Positions 1 to 9,103 of a stretch of DNA of 64,000 nucleotides are shown here, one piece after another. The translations under genes were made by a program, and so were the position numbers. Each line of letters opens with the position of its first letter. Within the stretch, counting starts at the first letter, position 1. The notes under the pieces are model-generated. The model worked only from the letters and a program-made list of their open reading frames with translations. It ran no database searches and was not told where the DNA came from. This DNA is from Microbacterium trichothecenolyticum. GTDB taxonomy: Bacteria > Actinomycetota > Actinomycetes > Actinomycetales > Microbacteriaceae. The DNA lies in assembly GCF_000956465.1 (NCBI RefSeq), contig NZ_JYJA01000033.1, positions 124,001 to 188,000 of the forward strand, in the 5' to 3' direction.

Positions 1-1075
1 TGTCGCGCAGACGGAGCCGCACGCGGCCGACGAGCACCTGCCCGAAGTCGACGATCGTGCCCTGCGCGGTCTCGACGAGCGCCACCGGGCGGACCTCGAG
101 GATGCGACGGATCGGCTCGCCGCGGAACGGTGTCAGGGCGGCGTGATCCGTGCCGGCCTCGGCCACCGGCATCCATTCGTCATCATCGAAGCCGGCCCGA
201 TCCCAGCCCGCAGGCACCGCGCGCCGGTCGAATCGTTCGCCCACGAACAGGTCCGCGTAGGTCCACGGCCCGATCGCGCTGCGCACGTCGGCGCCCGACG
301 TGACGATCTGCGTCGTGCCGTCGGCGTAGTCGACATGCAGCTGCCAGATCGCCGAGGTACGCGCGCCGAACTGCGCGCTCGATCCGGTGAGGCCGATCCT
401 GCCCGCCCACCAGCCGTCGGCCAGCGCAACGGCGAGGATGTTCTCACCCTCGACGAGCGACGCTGTCACGTCCGCCGACGAGAACGACACTCGATGCTCG
501 TAGCTGTCGAAGCCCGGTGCGAGCACGTGGTCGTCAGAGCGGCGCCCGTTGATCAACGCGGAGTACACGCCGCGAGCTGTGGAGAACAGCCGCGCCCGCA
601 CGGCACCGGGACCGACCTCGAACCGCTGCCGCAGCAGCTGCGTGGGCCGGAGCCGATCCTCGGGCGCTGAGTCGGGACCGAGCCCCCGGACCCAGTCGAC
701 GATGCTCCACCGCTCGACGACCGCGTCCTGCTGAACGGGTTCGATCCAGGGCGCGACCCAGTCGGCGGCGTCCAGCAGCGAGGTCTCGAACGTGGAACCT
801 GCCCAGTCCGACCACTCGCCGTCGGCGGCACGGCTGCGCACTCGCCACTCGTACGCGGTGTTCGAGGTCAGCGATTCGCCGGCGTAGACGACGGGAGCAG
901 CATCCGCGATCCGGATCTCGCCGCTCGCCCAGACCACCGTGTCCGCGGTCGACACCTCGAGCTGGCACGCCGCGCGCGCATGGTCGACGAACCACGAGAA
1001 GCGCGGGCTGCGCGTGCCGACGCCGATCGGGGCACGGAGGTACTCGACGCGGAGGTCGTAGGGCGCGACTGTCAT
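1..1075 (-). CDS. alpha-L-rhamnosidase GH78, N-terminal part (cut by window edge)
   Basis: About 358 N-terminal residues of a family GH78 inverting alpha-L-rhamnosidase; the catalytic (alpha/alpha)6 barrel lies beyond the left edge. Visible are an N-terminal fibronectin-like sandwich (SPRFSWFVDHA, AYEWRVR), the rhamnosidase N domain (VLAPGFDSYEHRV, LADGWWAGRIG) and the VDFGQVLVGRVRLRLR strands that precede the barrel in this family. The ATG at 1075 lies 13 bp beyond the stop of the FAH gene at 1089, so this is the last visible gene of the operon running down from 4443. The expected role is removal of terminal rhamnose from plant glycosides. No signal peptide is seen, so it probably acts in the cytoplasm. 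It carries more N-terminal sequence than the GH78 at 6878-9103. Confidence 0.85.
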   Translation of the reverse strand, partial: MTVAPYDLRVEYLRAPIGVGTRSPRFSWFVDHARAACQLEVSTADTVVWASGEIRIADAAPVVYAGESLTSNTAYEWRVRSRAADGEWSDWAGSTFETSLLDAADWVAPWIEPVQQDAVVERWSIVDWVRGLGPDSAPEDRLRPTQLLRQRFEVGPGAVRARLFSTARGVYSALINGRRSDDHVLAPGFDSYEHRVSFSSADVTASLVEGENILAVALADGWWAGRIGLTGSSAQFGARTSAIWQLHVDYADGTTQIVTSGADVRSAIGPWTYADLFVGERFDRRAVPAGWDRAGFDDDEWMPVAEAGTDHAALTPFRGEPIRRILEVRPVALVETAQGTIVDFGQVLVGRVRLRLRD

Positions 1076-1088
1076 CGGTGACCGGGTG

Positions 1089-1940
1089 TCAGCGCGCGTC
1101 GGTGAACCGCGTGGTGAGCGTGCCGATGCCCTCGATCTCGCTCACGAGCACATCGTCCCCGCCGATGAACCGCGGCGGCGTGCGCCGGTTGCCGATACCG
1201 GAGGGTGTGCCCGAGAAGATGATGTCGCCGGGCAGGAGCGGGCACACGGCCGACAGCCGCACCAGCAGCTCGGGCACGTCGTAGAGCATCATCGAGGTCC
1301 TCGACGACTGCATCGGCTCCCCCGACAGCGCGCAGGAGATCGCGAGGTCGTCGCGGTCGGCGAACTCATCGGGCGTCACGAGCCAGGGGCCGGTCGGCCC
1401 GAAGCCCGGGAACGACTTGCCGAGGCTGAACTGCGGGGCCGCGCCCTGCAGCTGCGTGACGCGCTCCGAGAGGTCCTGGCCGATCGTGAGCCCGGCGACG
1501 TGTTCCCACGCGTGCTCGCGGTCGACACGGTGGGCCTCACGGCCGATCACCACGACGAGCTCCACCTCCCAGTCGACGTTGCCCTCGGGGAGCTCGACGA
1601 CCGTACTCGGGCCGACGATCGACGACGGGAACTTCGTGAACGTGACCGGAATCGAGTCCGGCGGGTATCCGGCCTCCGCGGCGTGCTCGGCGTAGTTCAG
1701 CCCGATCGCGAACACCTGTCGCGGGCGAGGCACGGGTGCGCCGAGTTCGGTCGCCTCGAGGGCGACGGATGCTGCAGCGGCGGCATCCGGAATCGTCGCC
1801 GCCCATTCCGCGAACGCCTGCCAGTCGCCGAACAGCGCCTGCGGATCGGGGCCGAAGCGCCCACGCGATGCCTGCTCGACGTCGACCGCGCGGTCGCCGA
1901 TGACGACGACCGCGCGACCGGCGAGGTTCGCGAGCCTCAC
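1089..1940 (-). CDS. FAH-family hydrolase (diketo-deoxy-sugar-acid or acylpyruvate type)
   Basis: A 283-residue fumarylacetoacetate hydrolase (FAH) superfamily enzyme, normally a metal-dependent hydrolase of 2,4-diketo acids. Family marks are GLNYAEHAAEAG near residue 80, the metal-binding pair in DWEVELVVVIG, GKSFPGFGPTGPW and GDIIFSGTPSGIG. These resemble 2,4-diketo-3-deoxy-L-fuconate/rhamnonate hydrolases more than true FAH, which would fit a rhamnosidase operon, but an aromatic acylpyruvate substrate is equally possible. The start is GTG at 1940, sharing GTGA with the stop of the next FAH gene, so translation is probably coupled. A longer upstream reading in this frame would run into that neighbour and is rejected. 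Confidence 0.8.
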   Translation of the reverse strand: MRLANLAGRAVVVIGDRAVDVEQASRGRFGPDPQALFGDWQAFAEWAATIPDAAAAASVALEATELGAPVPRPRQVFAIGLNYAEHAAEAGYPPDSIPVTFTKFPSSIVGPSTVVELPEGNVDWEVELVVVIGREAHRVDREHAWEHVAGLTIGQDLSERVTQLQGAAPQFSLGKSFPGFGPTGPWLVTPDEFADRDDLAISCALSGEPMQSSRTSMMLYDVPELLVRLSAVCPLLPGDIIFSGTPSGIGNRRTPPRFIGGDDVLVSEIEGIGTLTTRFTDAR

Positions 1941-2812
1941 CAGTCGACCCGCTGCGGGGCGGGCTCGCCGTAGCGGTCCTCCCAGCTGATGACCTTGTTG
2001 CGCAGCGTCCCGATGCCGGTGATCTCCGCCTCGATCTGGTCGCCGGGCTTCAGGTAGAAGTCGAACGGGTTGTCCTGGATCGCCGCGACGCCCGAGATCG
2101 TGCCGGTCGTGATGATGTCGCCGGCGCTGTAGATCTGCGGCGAGTGGTAGGCCACCAGGTGCGGGAACTTGATGCGGGTCTGGTTCGTGTTGCCCTGCTG
2201 GCGCACCTCGCCGTTCACGCGCAGCTGCATCGGCAGCTCGTGCATGTCGGGCACCTCGTCGCGCGTGACGATCCACGGGCCGATGGGGCAGAACGTGTCG
2301 ATCGCCTTCGAGAACGAGAAGACGCCCGACTCCATCTCCTTGCGCTGGATGTCGCGCGCCGAGATGTCGTTGAACACCGTGAAGCCCGCGATGTAGTCGT
2401 CGGCCTCGTCGGGACCGAAGAACTTTCCCGACTTGCCGATGATGATGGCGAGCTCGAGCTCGTAGTCCATCTCCTTCGTGAGGTGGTCGGGGTAGACGAT
2501 GTCGTCATCGGGGCCGATGATCGCGTCCACGTTCTGGAAGAACACGATGCCCTTGTGCACGGGGTGCGACCAATTGACGGCCTCGAGCTCGTTGTGGTGG
2601 TCCGCGAAGTTGCCCGCCGTGTGGAAGAACTTCTTGGGGCGGATCGGCGCCTCGAGCTTCACGTCGGCGTATGCGAGCCGCTCTCCGGTCTCGCGGACAT
2701 CGCCGCCGCGCTCGAAGTACTCGCGGGTCGAGGGGACGTCGAGCTCGATGACGACTCCCTCCTCGAGTTCCAGCCGGCCGACGCGTCCGCCGTCGAAGGT
2801 GATGAGCTTCAT
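1937..2812 (-). CDS. FAH-family hydrolase
   Basis: A 291-residue FAH-superfamily protein starting MKLITFDGGRVGRLE. The metal-binding glutamates sit in MDYELELAIIIGKSGKFF and the lid/active-site segment in FNDISARDIQRKEM, with GPWIVTRDEV and GDIITTGTISGV downstream. It is clearly different from its neighbour (HTAGNFADHHNE replaces GLNYAEHAAE), so the two are ancient paralogues rather than a recent duplication. It is preceded by the SDR gene ending at 2844 and overlaps the next FAH gene by GTGA. The likely reaction is C-C hydrolysis or decarboxylation of a keto acid made by the SDRs. Alternatives are a 2-keto-4-pentenoate hydratase-like step or a ring-cleavage product hydrolase. Confidence 0.8.
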   Translation of the reverse strand: MKLITFDGGRVGRLELEEGVVIELDVPSTREYFERGGDVRETGERLAYADVKLEAPIRPKKFFHTAGNFADHHNELEAVNWSHPVHKGIVFFQNVDAIIGPDDDIVYPDHLTKEMDYELELAIIIGKSGKFFGPDEADDYIAGFTVFNDISARDIQRKEMESGVFSFSKAIDTFCPIGPWIVTRDEVPDMHELPMQLRVNGEVRQQGNTNQTRIKFPHLVAYHSPQIYSAGDIITTGTISGVAAIQDNPFDFYLKPGDQIEAEITGIGTLRNKVISWEDRYGEPAPQRVDW

Positions 2813-2843
2813 GGGTTCTGTCTCCTAGATATCGGGCGGGCGC

Positions 2844-3635
2844 TCAGGCGCCGACCATGTTGAATCCGCCGTCGGCGAGCATGTAGCCGCCGGTCAGGTG
2901 CGCCGCCTCGTCGGTCGCGAGCCAGAGGCATGCGCCGGTCACGAACTCGGGCGGCGGGATGACGCCCATCGGCGTCTGCGACAGCAGCACCTCGCGGCGT
3001 CCGTTCTTCCAGTCCTCGCGGTTCAGCAGGCGCTCGGTCTCCATGAACCCGGGCGCGAAGGTGTTGACGCGCACCGCCGGGGCGAACGCCTTGGCGTAGG
3101 ACTTGGTGATGCCGAGGATCGCGTACTTCGCCGCGGCGTACTGCGGTGCCCGCGCCGAGCCGCGCACGATCACCGTCGAACCGACCTGCACGATGTTGCC
3201 GTGCCCCTGCGCCAGCATCCGCTCGCCGAACTCGTGCGTCATGAGGAGCGTGCCCTTGACGTCGATGTCGATGACGGCGTCGAGGGCCTCCTGCGTGAGC
3301 TCGTCCCAGTTCATCTGCTCGCTCGAGACGTCGCCGACGTTGTTGACGACCACGTCGAGCGTGTCGAACGCGGCCCATACCTCGTCGGCCATGCGCTTGA
3401 TCTGGTCCCACGAGCCGATGTCGGCCTGCACCAGGATGCCGTCGCTGCCCGCCTTGCGGATGCGCTCGAGGGTCGCCTCGGCGCCCGCCTTCGAGGAGCG
3501 GTAGTGGACGGCGACCTTCGCGCCCTCCTGTGCGGCGCGGACGGCGATCTCGGCGCCGAAGCCGGTGCCGGCACCGGTGACGAGCACCGTCTTGCCGGCG
3601 AAGCGGGGGAAGATCTGCGGGGTGGGGTCGGTCAT
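2844..3635 (-). CDS. SDR-family NAD(P)-dependent oxidoreductase
   Basis: A 263-residue classical short-chain dehydrogenase/reductase. The cofactor motif TGAGTGFG is at about residues 19-26, NNVGDVS is near residue 100, a catalytic Ser in VGSTVIV is followed by YAAAK, and a C-terminal ADGGFNMVGA closes the fold. The ATG at 3635 is chosen because the fold begins directly after it; the open frame continues upstream only into the neighbouring gene. It sits between a second SDR (3661) and two FAH enzymes. Such sets are known in non-phosphorylating deoxy-sugar pathways (sugar dehydrogenase, keto-deoxy-acid dehydrogenase, diketo-acid hydrolase). A sugar or sugar-acid substrate is therefore likely but not proven. 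Confidence 0.8.
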   Translation of the reverse strand: MTDPTPQIFPRFAGKTVLVTGAGTGFGAEIAVRAAQEGAKVAVHYRSSKAGAEATLERIRKAGSDGILVQADIGSWDQIKRMADEVWAAFDTLDVVVNNVGDVSSEQMNWDELTQEALDAVIDIDVKGTLLMTHEFGERMLAQGHGNIVQVGSTVIVRGSARAPQYAAAKYAILGITKSYAKAFAPAVRVNTFAPGFMETERLLNREDWKNGRREVLLSQTPMGVIPPPEFVTGACLWLATDEAAHLTGGYMLADGGFNMVGA

Positions 3636-3660
3636 GGGGTTCTCCAATCGTCGAGCGCGC

Positions 3661-4443
3661 TCAGACGAGCGTGCGTCCGCCGTCGATGTACATGACATGG
3701 CCGGTGACGAACCCGGCATGCCGTGAGGACAGGAAGAGCGCGGGGCCGGTGAGCTCGTCGGGGGTGCCGAGACGGCCGGCCGGGACGAGGCTCTCCAGAT
3801 CCTGGCGCTTGCCGGGCTTGGCGAGCTCGCCCGCGGTGAGCGGCGTCTCGATGTAGCCCGGCGCCAGGGCATTCACCGTGACCCCCGACGCGGCCCACTC
3901 GCGTGCCATGACCCGCAGGAGCTGGTTGATCCCGCCCTTCGAAGCCGCGTAGGGGCCGTGGGAGTGGTGGGCCAGAAGTCCGGAGACGCTCGACAGCGCG
4001 AGCACGCGGCCGTGACCTTGCGCGACCATGTGGCGGCCGGCTGCCTGCGCCAAGCCGAAGAGGGACGACAGGTTGACCCGCAGGATGTGGTCCCACTCAT
4101 CCTCGGTGAACTCGAGGATCGGACGCCGATCGTTGATGCCGACGGCATGGAGCAGCACGTCGAGGCCGCCCAGCTCTTCGACGACGTCGACCACGACCCG
4201 CTCCCCCGCGCCGTGCTCGGTGAGGTCGGCCTGGAAGAGGGCGTACCGCGCCCCTGTGGCGTCGAGGTCGGCGCCGATCGCGTCCAGCGCCCGCTGGTCG
4301 CGGTCGACGACGGCGACGGATGCCCCGGCGTCGGCGTACGCGAGGGCACACGCACCGCCGATCCCGCCGGCTCCGGCGACGAGCACGCGCGCGCCCTCGA
4401 GTCCGAGCCATGCGGCCTTCGCGGCGTGGATGGTGTCTGCCAT
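3661..4443 (-). CDS. SDR-family NAD(P)-dependent oxidoreductase
   Basis: A 260-residue SDR with GAGGIGGA at the cofactor site, HAVGIND, a catalytic Ser in LSSVSGLL, YAASK, and the C-terminal signature GHVMYIDGGRTLV. The ATG at 4443 is preferred over one 24 bp upstream because GAGAGAC lies just before it, while the upstream ATG has no ribosome site. It is the first gene of the operon 4443 to 1 (two SDRs, two FAH enzymes, rhamnosidase), transcribed away from the carboxymuconolactone-decarboxylase-like gene at 4536. The shared 92-bp gap contains the palindrome GAAAG-CGA-CTTTC, a candidate operator. Substrate unknown; a rhamnose-derived sugar, lactone or acid is the contextual guess. Confidence 0.8.
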   Translation of the reverse strand: MADTIHAAKAAWLGLEGARVLVAGAGGIGGACALAYADAGASVAVVDRDQRALDAIGADLDATGARYALFQADLTEHGAGERVVVDVVEELGGLDVLLHAVGINDRRPILEFTEDEWDHILRVNLSSLFGLAQAAGRHMVAQGHGRVLALSSVSGLLAHHSHGPYAASKGGINQLLRVMAREWAASGVTVNALAPGYIETPLTAGELAKPGKRQDLESLVPAGRLGTPDELTGPALFLSSRHAGFVTGHVMYIDGGRTLV

Positions 4444-4472
4444 GACGTCTCTCGCAATCGAGTTCATTGGGT

Positions 4473-4485
4473 GAAAGCGACTTTC
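4473..4485. promoter_or_regulatory. palindromic operator candidate GAAAG-CGA-CTTTC
   Basis: A perfect 5+3+5 inverted repeat lies in the divergent gap between the SDR operon and the gene at 4536. It continues as CTTTCGTTGATTGAATG, and a closely similar stretch recurs at 18236-18253 in front of the GH1 gene. The IclR regulator encoded 650 bp away is the obvious candidate ligand, but this is inference. Confidence 0.4.
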
Positions 4486-4535
4486 GTTGATTGAATGTAG
4501 GCTGATCCCAGCGATTCGTCAAATGGAGGAGACAG

Positions 4536-5093
4536 ATGCCGCCCCGCGTTCCCCCGCTCCGCCCCGAGGAGCTCTCCCCCGCACAGGCCGACCTGTACGG
4601 CGCGATCGCCGGCGGGCCGCGCGCCCAGGGGCCGCAGCACTTCGCCCTGACCAGGCCGGACGGTTCGCTGCGCGGCCCCTTCAATGCCCTTCTGCTCGCC
4701 CCCGACCTGGGCGGCGCGCTCCAGCACGTCGGCTCCGCCATCCGCTACCGGGGTGCGCTCACCGAGCGCGCGCGAGAGATCGCGATCCTGCTCGTGGCGG
4801 CCCACTGGGACAGCGCCTTCGAGCGCGAAGCCCACGAGGCGGTGGGCGCCGCTGTGGGCCTCGGCGACGCCGAGCTGGCCGCGCTGCGCAGGGGCGACAT
4901 CACGCCCTTCGAGGGCGACGAAGGGCTCGTCGGCGCCGTCACCCTCCAGCTGGTCGGCGGCGATCTCGACGACGAACTGTGGGACGCGGCATCCGTCGCC
5001 CTCGGCGCAGCCGTCGTGTTCGAGCTCACGACGCTCGTCGGCTACTACGCCACCCTCGCCCTGCAGCTGCGCGCGTTCCGCGTCGATAGCTGA
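4536..5093 (+). CDS. carboxymuconolactone decarboxylase (CMD/AhpD)-family protein
   Basis: A 185-residue all-alpha protein of the CMD/AhpD superfamily. The family core is visible as PFNALLLAPDLGGALQHVG, followed by ALTERAREIAILLVAAHW and FEREAHEAVGAAVGL. The CxxC redox pair of AhpD-type members is absent: the helix reads FEREAHE, which argues for a decarboxylase/isomerase-like or lactone role rather than peroxide reduction. A strong ribosome site, GGAGGAG, lies 7 bp before the ATG. It is followed 39 bp later by the IclR regulator on the same strand. Members of this family are common in aromatic and 4-carboxymuconolactone pathways, so a role late in aglycone breakdown is plausible. Confidence 0.75.
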   Translation: MPPRVPPLRPEELSPAQADLYGAIAGGPRAQGPQHFALTRPDGSLRGPFNALLLAPDLGGALQHVGSAIRYRGALTERAREIAILLVAAHWDSAFEREAHEAVGAAVGLGDAELAALRRGDITPFEGDEGLVGAVTLQLVGGDLDDELWDAASVALGAAVVFELTTLVGYYATLALQLRAFRVDS

Positions 5094-5132
5094 GATTGCA
5101 CGCCTCCGGACCGAGAGATACGGTTTCACACG

Positions 5133-5942
5133 ATGAAAGCCGAAGAGACCCCGAGCGAGTCCGCCGAGAAGACGCCGAGCCGTTATCGCATCGAGGCGCT
5201 CGCGAAAGGACTCGACGTCCTGCGGCTCTTCGACGAGTCCGTCACGTCGCTCAAGCTCCGCGACATCAGCGAGCGCACGGGTATCCCGATGCCGACCGCC
5301 TTCCGCGTGGTCGCGACCCTCGAAGAGGGCGGCTACCTCGAGCGCCTGGCTGACGGAGCCATCCGTCCTGGTGTCGCTGTGCTGCTGCTGGGCTCGGCCG
5401 CACTGCGCGGGTCGAGCCTCGTCCAGCTCAGCGAGCAGCCGCTGCGCCACCTCGCCGAGGAGTCCGGCGAGACCGTCAACCTCGGCGTGCTCGTCGGCGA
5501 CCAGGTTCTCTACCTCGCGCGCCTGCGCAACTCGGATCTCGTGACCGCGAACATCCAGGTCGGGTCGACGCTGCCCGCCGCCTATACCTCGATGGGCAAG
5601 CTCCTGCTGGCCTACCTGAGCGACGCGGAGCTGGCCGCGGCGCTTGCTGCTCACGAGTTCGGGACGGATGCCGGACCCAACGCCGCGGCGTCGCTCGACG
5701 AGCTGCGCGAGCGCCTGGCCGTCATCCGCGAGGAGGGCTACTCGCTGCAGGACCAGGAGGTCGCGGCCGGCTTGCGCTCGGTCTCGGTGCCCGTGTTCGG
5801 ACGGGATGCCTCGAAGCCCGCCGCCGCGATCAACATCGCCGTGTCGACGCAGCGTCATGATCTCGCCTCGCTGCGCGGACCGATCCTCGATCGCCTGCGG
5901 GCCACGGCGGACGACATCTCGAGGCTCCTGCGCGCCACCTGA
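5133..5942 (+). CDS. IclR-family transcriptional regulator
   Basis: A 269-residue IclR-type regulator. The winged helix-turn-helix covers about residues 18-80 (LKLRDISERTGIPMPTAFRV). The effector domain follows, with the family's SMGKLLLAYLS stretch, EEGYSLQDQEV and the ligand-pocket region VSVPVFGRDASKPAAAINIAV. IclR proteins usually control operons for aromatic acids or sugar acids placed next to them. Here that would be the divergent SDR/FAH operon (4443 to 1) and the gene at 4536. It ends 7 bp from the convergent esterase gene, with no terminator hairpin visible between them. Confidence 0.85.
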   Translation: MKAEETPSESAEKTPSRYRIEALAKGLDVLRLFDESVTSLKLRDISERTGIPMPTAFRVVATLEEGGYLERLADGAIRPGVAVLLLGSAALRGSSLVQLSEQPLRHLAEESGETVNLGVLVGDQVLYLARLRNSDLVTANIQVGSTLPAAYTSMGKLLLAYLSDAELAAALAAHEFGTDAGPNAAASLDELRERLAVIREEGYSLQDQEVAAGLRSVSVPVFGRDASKPAAAINIAVSTQRHDLASLRGPILDRLRATADDISRLLRAT

Positions 5943-5949
5943 TCGCCCG

Positions 5950-6864
5950 TCACACCGCCCGCGCGACGGCAACCGGTCGCGCGTGGGTGATGGCACCCGC
6001 GAGCAGCCCGAGCGTCCTTTCGGCGGCCGCGTCGCCGACCTCGTTGAGGAAGCCGTGCACCGCGCCGCGCTCACGGACGAGCCTGACGTCGGAACCGGCG
6101 AGCGCGAGTTCCGCGGCGAACGCCTCACCCGATGCCCGCAAGCGGTCGCGGTCGGCGTTCACGATGAGCGTCGACGGCAGGCCGGCGAGGTCGTGTCCGC
6201 CCGGGAACGCGTAGCCCTCGTCGTCGGTCGCGCCCCCGAGATAGTTCGCGTTGATCGCCTGCGTGGACTCTGGCGGGAACGTCAGGAACGGCGGCAGCCC
6301 CTCGAGCAGCGACTCGAGCTCCGCTCCAGCCGCCGGCAGTGGCGAATGCAGCACCGGGTAGACGAGGGCCAGAAGAGCGGGCAGCGACGTCGCGCGGTCG
6401 CGAAGCCGCATCGCGGCACCTGTGGCCAGGTTGCCGCCCGCGCTCGCCCCGCCGAGCGACACGAGGCCCGGGTCCGCACCGTACTCGCCCGCGTTCGCGA
6501 CAGCCCAGTCGAAGGCCGCGACGATCTGCAGCGACGCGACCGGGAACCGCGCCCGCGGCCCCGCAGCCTCCGCGGTGGTCCGGATCTCGGCGGGTGACGG
6601 GATGTCGAGGCCCGGCTCGGGCGGACCGAGCGACTCCAGTGCGTCCAGTGGCGCGAGCGTGTAATCGACGGAGACGACGGTGATCCCGCTGTCACTGAGA
6701 CGGCGACCGACCTGGTCAGCCTCGGGCATCTCGAGGTCGCCGAACATGAAGGCGCCACCGTGCAGCCAGACCAGCAGCGAGCCGTTCGGCTCGGCCGCGG
6801 GATACACGCGAACGCGGAAGTCGAAGCCGCCACCAGCGAGGGCGACGTCGTGGATCTCGGTCAT
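5950..6864 (-). CDS. alpha/beta hydrolase, HSL-type esterase
   Basis: A 304-residue hormone-sensitive-lipase-type carboxylesterase. The oxyanion motif HGGAF is at about residue 35. The nucleophile elbow is GGASAGGN, the acid lies in NADRDRLRASGEAF and the catalytic His in VHGFLNEVG. The ATG at 6864 follows AAAGGAAC at good spacing; a longer upstream frame only shadows the neighbouring gene. It is the last gene of the five-gene operon 11390 to 5950 that also encodes the cupin dioxygenase, a second esterase and a GH78. It could remove acyl groups from acylated glycosides or hydrolyse phenolic esters. A related HSL-type esterase lies at 58859-59767. Confidence 0.85.
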   Translation of the reverse strand: MTEIHDVALAGGGFDFRVRVYPAAEPNGSLLVWLHGGAFMFGDLEMPEADQVGRRLSDSGITVVSVDYTLAPLDALESLGPPEPGLDIPSPAEIRTTAEAAGPRARFPVASLQIVAAFDWAVANAGEYGADPGLVSLGGASAGGNLATGAAMRLRDRATSLPALLALVYPVLHSPLPAAGAELESLLEGLPPFLTFPPESTQAINANYLGGATDDEGYAFPGGHDLAGLPSTLIVNADRDRLRASGEAFAAELALAGSDVRLVRERGAVHGFLNEVGDAAAERTLGLLAGAITHARPVAVARAV

Positions 6865-6877
6865 CGGTCGGTTCCTT

Positions 6878-9103
6878 TCATCGATGGTGGATGCCGGACG
6901 CCAGCGTCTCGTCCGCACGCCCGGGAAGCCGGAGCACAGCCTCGACGCCCGCCGGCACCTCGACGCGCAGGCGCAGCTCGGGATCCGCATCCCAGCGGAC
7001 CGCGGCGCGGCCGTGCGGCGTCTCGAGGCTCGCCTCCGCCCACGTGAGGCCGCCGCCCGGCTGCGGTGCCACCAGGATGCGTCGGTAACCCGGGTCGAGG
7101 GGTGCGATGCCGCCGATCGACCGGTGCATCCAGTCGGCGACGGCCCCGAACGCATAGTGGTTGAAGCTCGTCATCTCGCCCGGGTTGACGCTGCCGTCGG
7201 GCAGCATCGAATCCCAGCGCTCCCAGATCGTGGTGGCGCCCATCGTCACCGGGTAGAGCCACGACGGCACCTCGCGCTGCAGCAGCAGTGCGTAGGCATC
7301 GTCGAGGTGGCCGGTCGACGTCAAGGCATCGAGGATGAACGGGGTCCCGGCGAACCCGGTGCTGATGCGATGCCCCGCCTCGCGCACGAGTTCGGCCAGC
7401 CGATCGCCGGCGCGCTGCACGTCGGCATCGTCGAGGATGCCGAACACGATCGCGAGCGCATAGACCGTGGCGCTGTCACTCTCGACACGCCCGTCGTGGA
7501 CGTACCGAGTGCGGAAGCCGACGCCGATGCGATCGCGCAGCGCGCGGAACTCCGCAGCATCCGACTCCGCGCCCAGCACCGCCGCCGCCCCGGCGACAAG
7601 GCCCGCACTGCGATAGGCGCTCGCCGTGGCGACGACCTCTGCCGGCGCCTTGGACTTGCCCGGGTCATCGGCGGGCGCGTCCGGATCCAGCCAGTCCCCG
7701 AACTGGAACCCGGAGTCCCACGCACCGTCGGGTGCGAGCGCCGCCTCGACGCTGCGAACGTGCGCGGTCATGAGGGGGTAGGCGTCGCGGAGCGTCTGCT
7801 CGTGGCCGTACGCGGTCCACAGCGCCCACGGCACCCACACGGCGGCATCGCCCCAGACGGCGGTCGCGCCCGGTTCGGGGAATCCCGTCTCGAGGTGCTT
7901 CATGACGTTCGGGACCACGACGGGCACTGTCCTCAACGGCGTCGCCTGCCGCTCGAGCTCGGCGTCGATGAGCCAGTCCGCGAGGAAGCCCTCGACATCG
8001 CCGAGGAACGCCGCCGTCGGAGCGAACACCGCGAGGTCACCCGTCCAGCCGAGACGCTCGTCGCGCTGCGGGCAGTCCGTCGGCACGCTCAGGAAGTTGC
8101 CCTTCATCCCCCACACCACGTTGCTGTGCAGCTGATTCAGGAGTGCGTCGGAACACGCGAACGTGCCGGTGGGGCGGATGTCGGATCCGACCACGACCGC
8201 GGTCAGCGCCTCGGGGTCGAGCTCGCCCGGCCAGCCGGTGACCTCCGCATAGCGGAACCCGTGGAAAGTGAGCGTCGGCTCGAACACGTCGTCGCCGCCG
8301 CTGAGGACGAATCGATCCGTCGCCTCGGCGCGCCGCAGCGGGCGTGTGCCGAGCTCGTCGCCTTCGAGCACTTCCGCATGACGAAGGACGATCTCGCTGC
8401 CGGCCGGACCTGAGACCCGCACCCGTACGAACCCGACGAGGTTCTGACCGAAGTCGACGAGGGTCCGCCCTGATGGCGAGGTCCAGACCCGCTCCACGGC
8501 CCGCTCACCCAGCCGCCGGACGGGCGGTGAGGTTCGGGGGACGAGGCGGCCCGGGTCGACGTCGACGGCGTGCACCGCATCCCACTGCGCGTCGTCGAAT
8601 CCCGGACGCTGCCAGGAGCGGTCCCGCAGGCGGGCGTCGATCGTCTCGCCGTTGTAGAGGTCGTCGGCGAGGACCTCACCCGTTCCGGCGCGCCACGACT
8701 CGTCGGTGCCGACGCGCTGAACGTGACCGTCGGCGAAGCGGATCTCGAGCTCGGCGTACCCGGCGCGCTCGTCTCCGTAAACCGCGCGCTGGCCGGTGAA
8801 GCCGAGCCAGCCGCGGTACCACCCGTTCCCGAGCCGCAGCGCGACGACGGTCCGCTCGGCGACGGCGGTGGTGACATCGTGCTCGACGAGACGCACGCGC
8901 CACTCGTAACTCGTCCACCCTGGCGCGAGCAGTTCGTCGGACGACGGGATGCCGTTCACCCACGCCTCGATGACCCCCTGGGCGGACGTGCGCAGAATCG
9001 CGCTGTCCACCGGGCCGTGCCCTGGATCGAGCGTGAACTCGCGACGCAGGAGAGGCGCCGCCTCCGCCGGATGATCGGGCGCGATCATCATCGCCTTCGT
9101 CAT
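6878..9103 (-). CDS. alpha-L-rhamnosidase GH78
   Basis: A 741-residue complete GH78 rhamnosidase. Order: rhamnosidase N domain (VNGIPSSDELLAPGWTSYEW near residue 50), strand VDFGQNLVGFVRVRV near 217, then the (alpha/alpha)6 barrel beginning with the family signature VPTDCPQRDERLGWTGD at 340-356, which carries the general-acid region (E349). A C-terminal sandwich ends in DETLASGIHHR. It is shorter than many GH78 enzymes because it lacks an extra N-terminal sandwich. There is no signal peptide, so it probably acts on imported rhamnosides such as rutin. The start overlaps the stop of the nucleoside-hydrolase gene by ATGA, and the esterase starts 13 bp downstream. Confidence 0.93.
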   Translation of the reverse strand: MTKAMMIAPDHPAEAAPLLRREFTLDPGHGPVDSAILRTSAQGVIEAWVNGIPSSDELLAPGWTSYEWRVRLVEHDVTTAVAERTVVALRLGNGWYRGWLGFTGQRAVYGDERAGYAELEIRFADGHVQRVGTDESWRAGTGEVLADDLYNGETIDARLRDRSWQRPGFDDAQWDAVHAVDVDPGRLVPRTSPPVRRLGERAVERVWTSPSGRTLVDFGQNLVGFVRVRVSGPAGSEIVLRHAEVLEGDELGTRPLRRAEATDRFVLSGGDDVFEPTLTFHGFRYAEVTGWPGELDPEALTAVVVGSDIRPTGTFACSDALLNQLHSNVVWGMKGNFLSVPTDCPQRDERLGWTGDLAVFAPTAAFLGDVEGFLADWLIDAELERQATPLRTVPVVVPNVMKHLETGFPEPGATAVWGDAAVWVPWALWTAYGHEQTLRDAYPLMTAHVRSVEAALAPDGAWDSGFQFGDWLDPDAPADDPGKSKAPAEVVATASAYRSAGLVAGAAAVLGAESDAAEFRALRDRIGVGFRTRYVHDGRVESDSATVYALAIVFGILDDADVQRAGDRLAELVREAGHRISTGFAGTPFILDALTSTGHLDDAYALLLQREVPSWLYPVTMGATTIWERWDSMLPDGSVNPGEMTSFNHYAFGAVADWMHRSIGGIAPLDPGYRRILVAPQPGGGLTWAEASLETPHGRAAVRWDADPELRLRVEVPAGVEAVLRLPGRADETLASGIHHR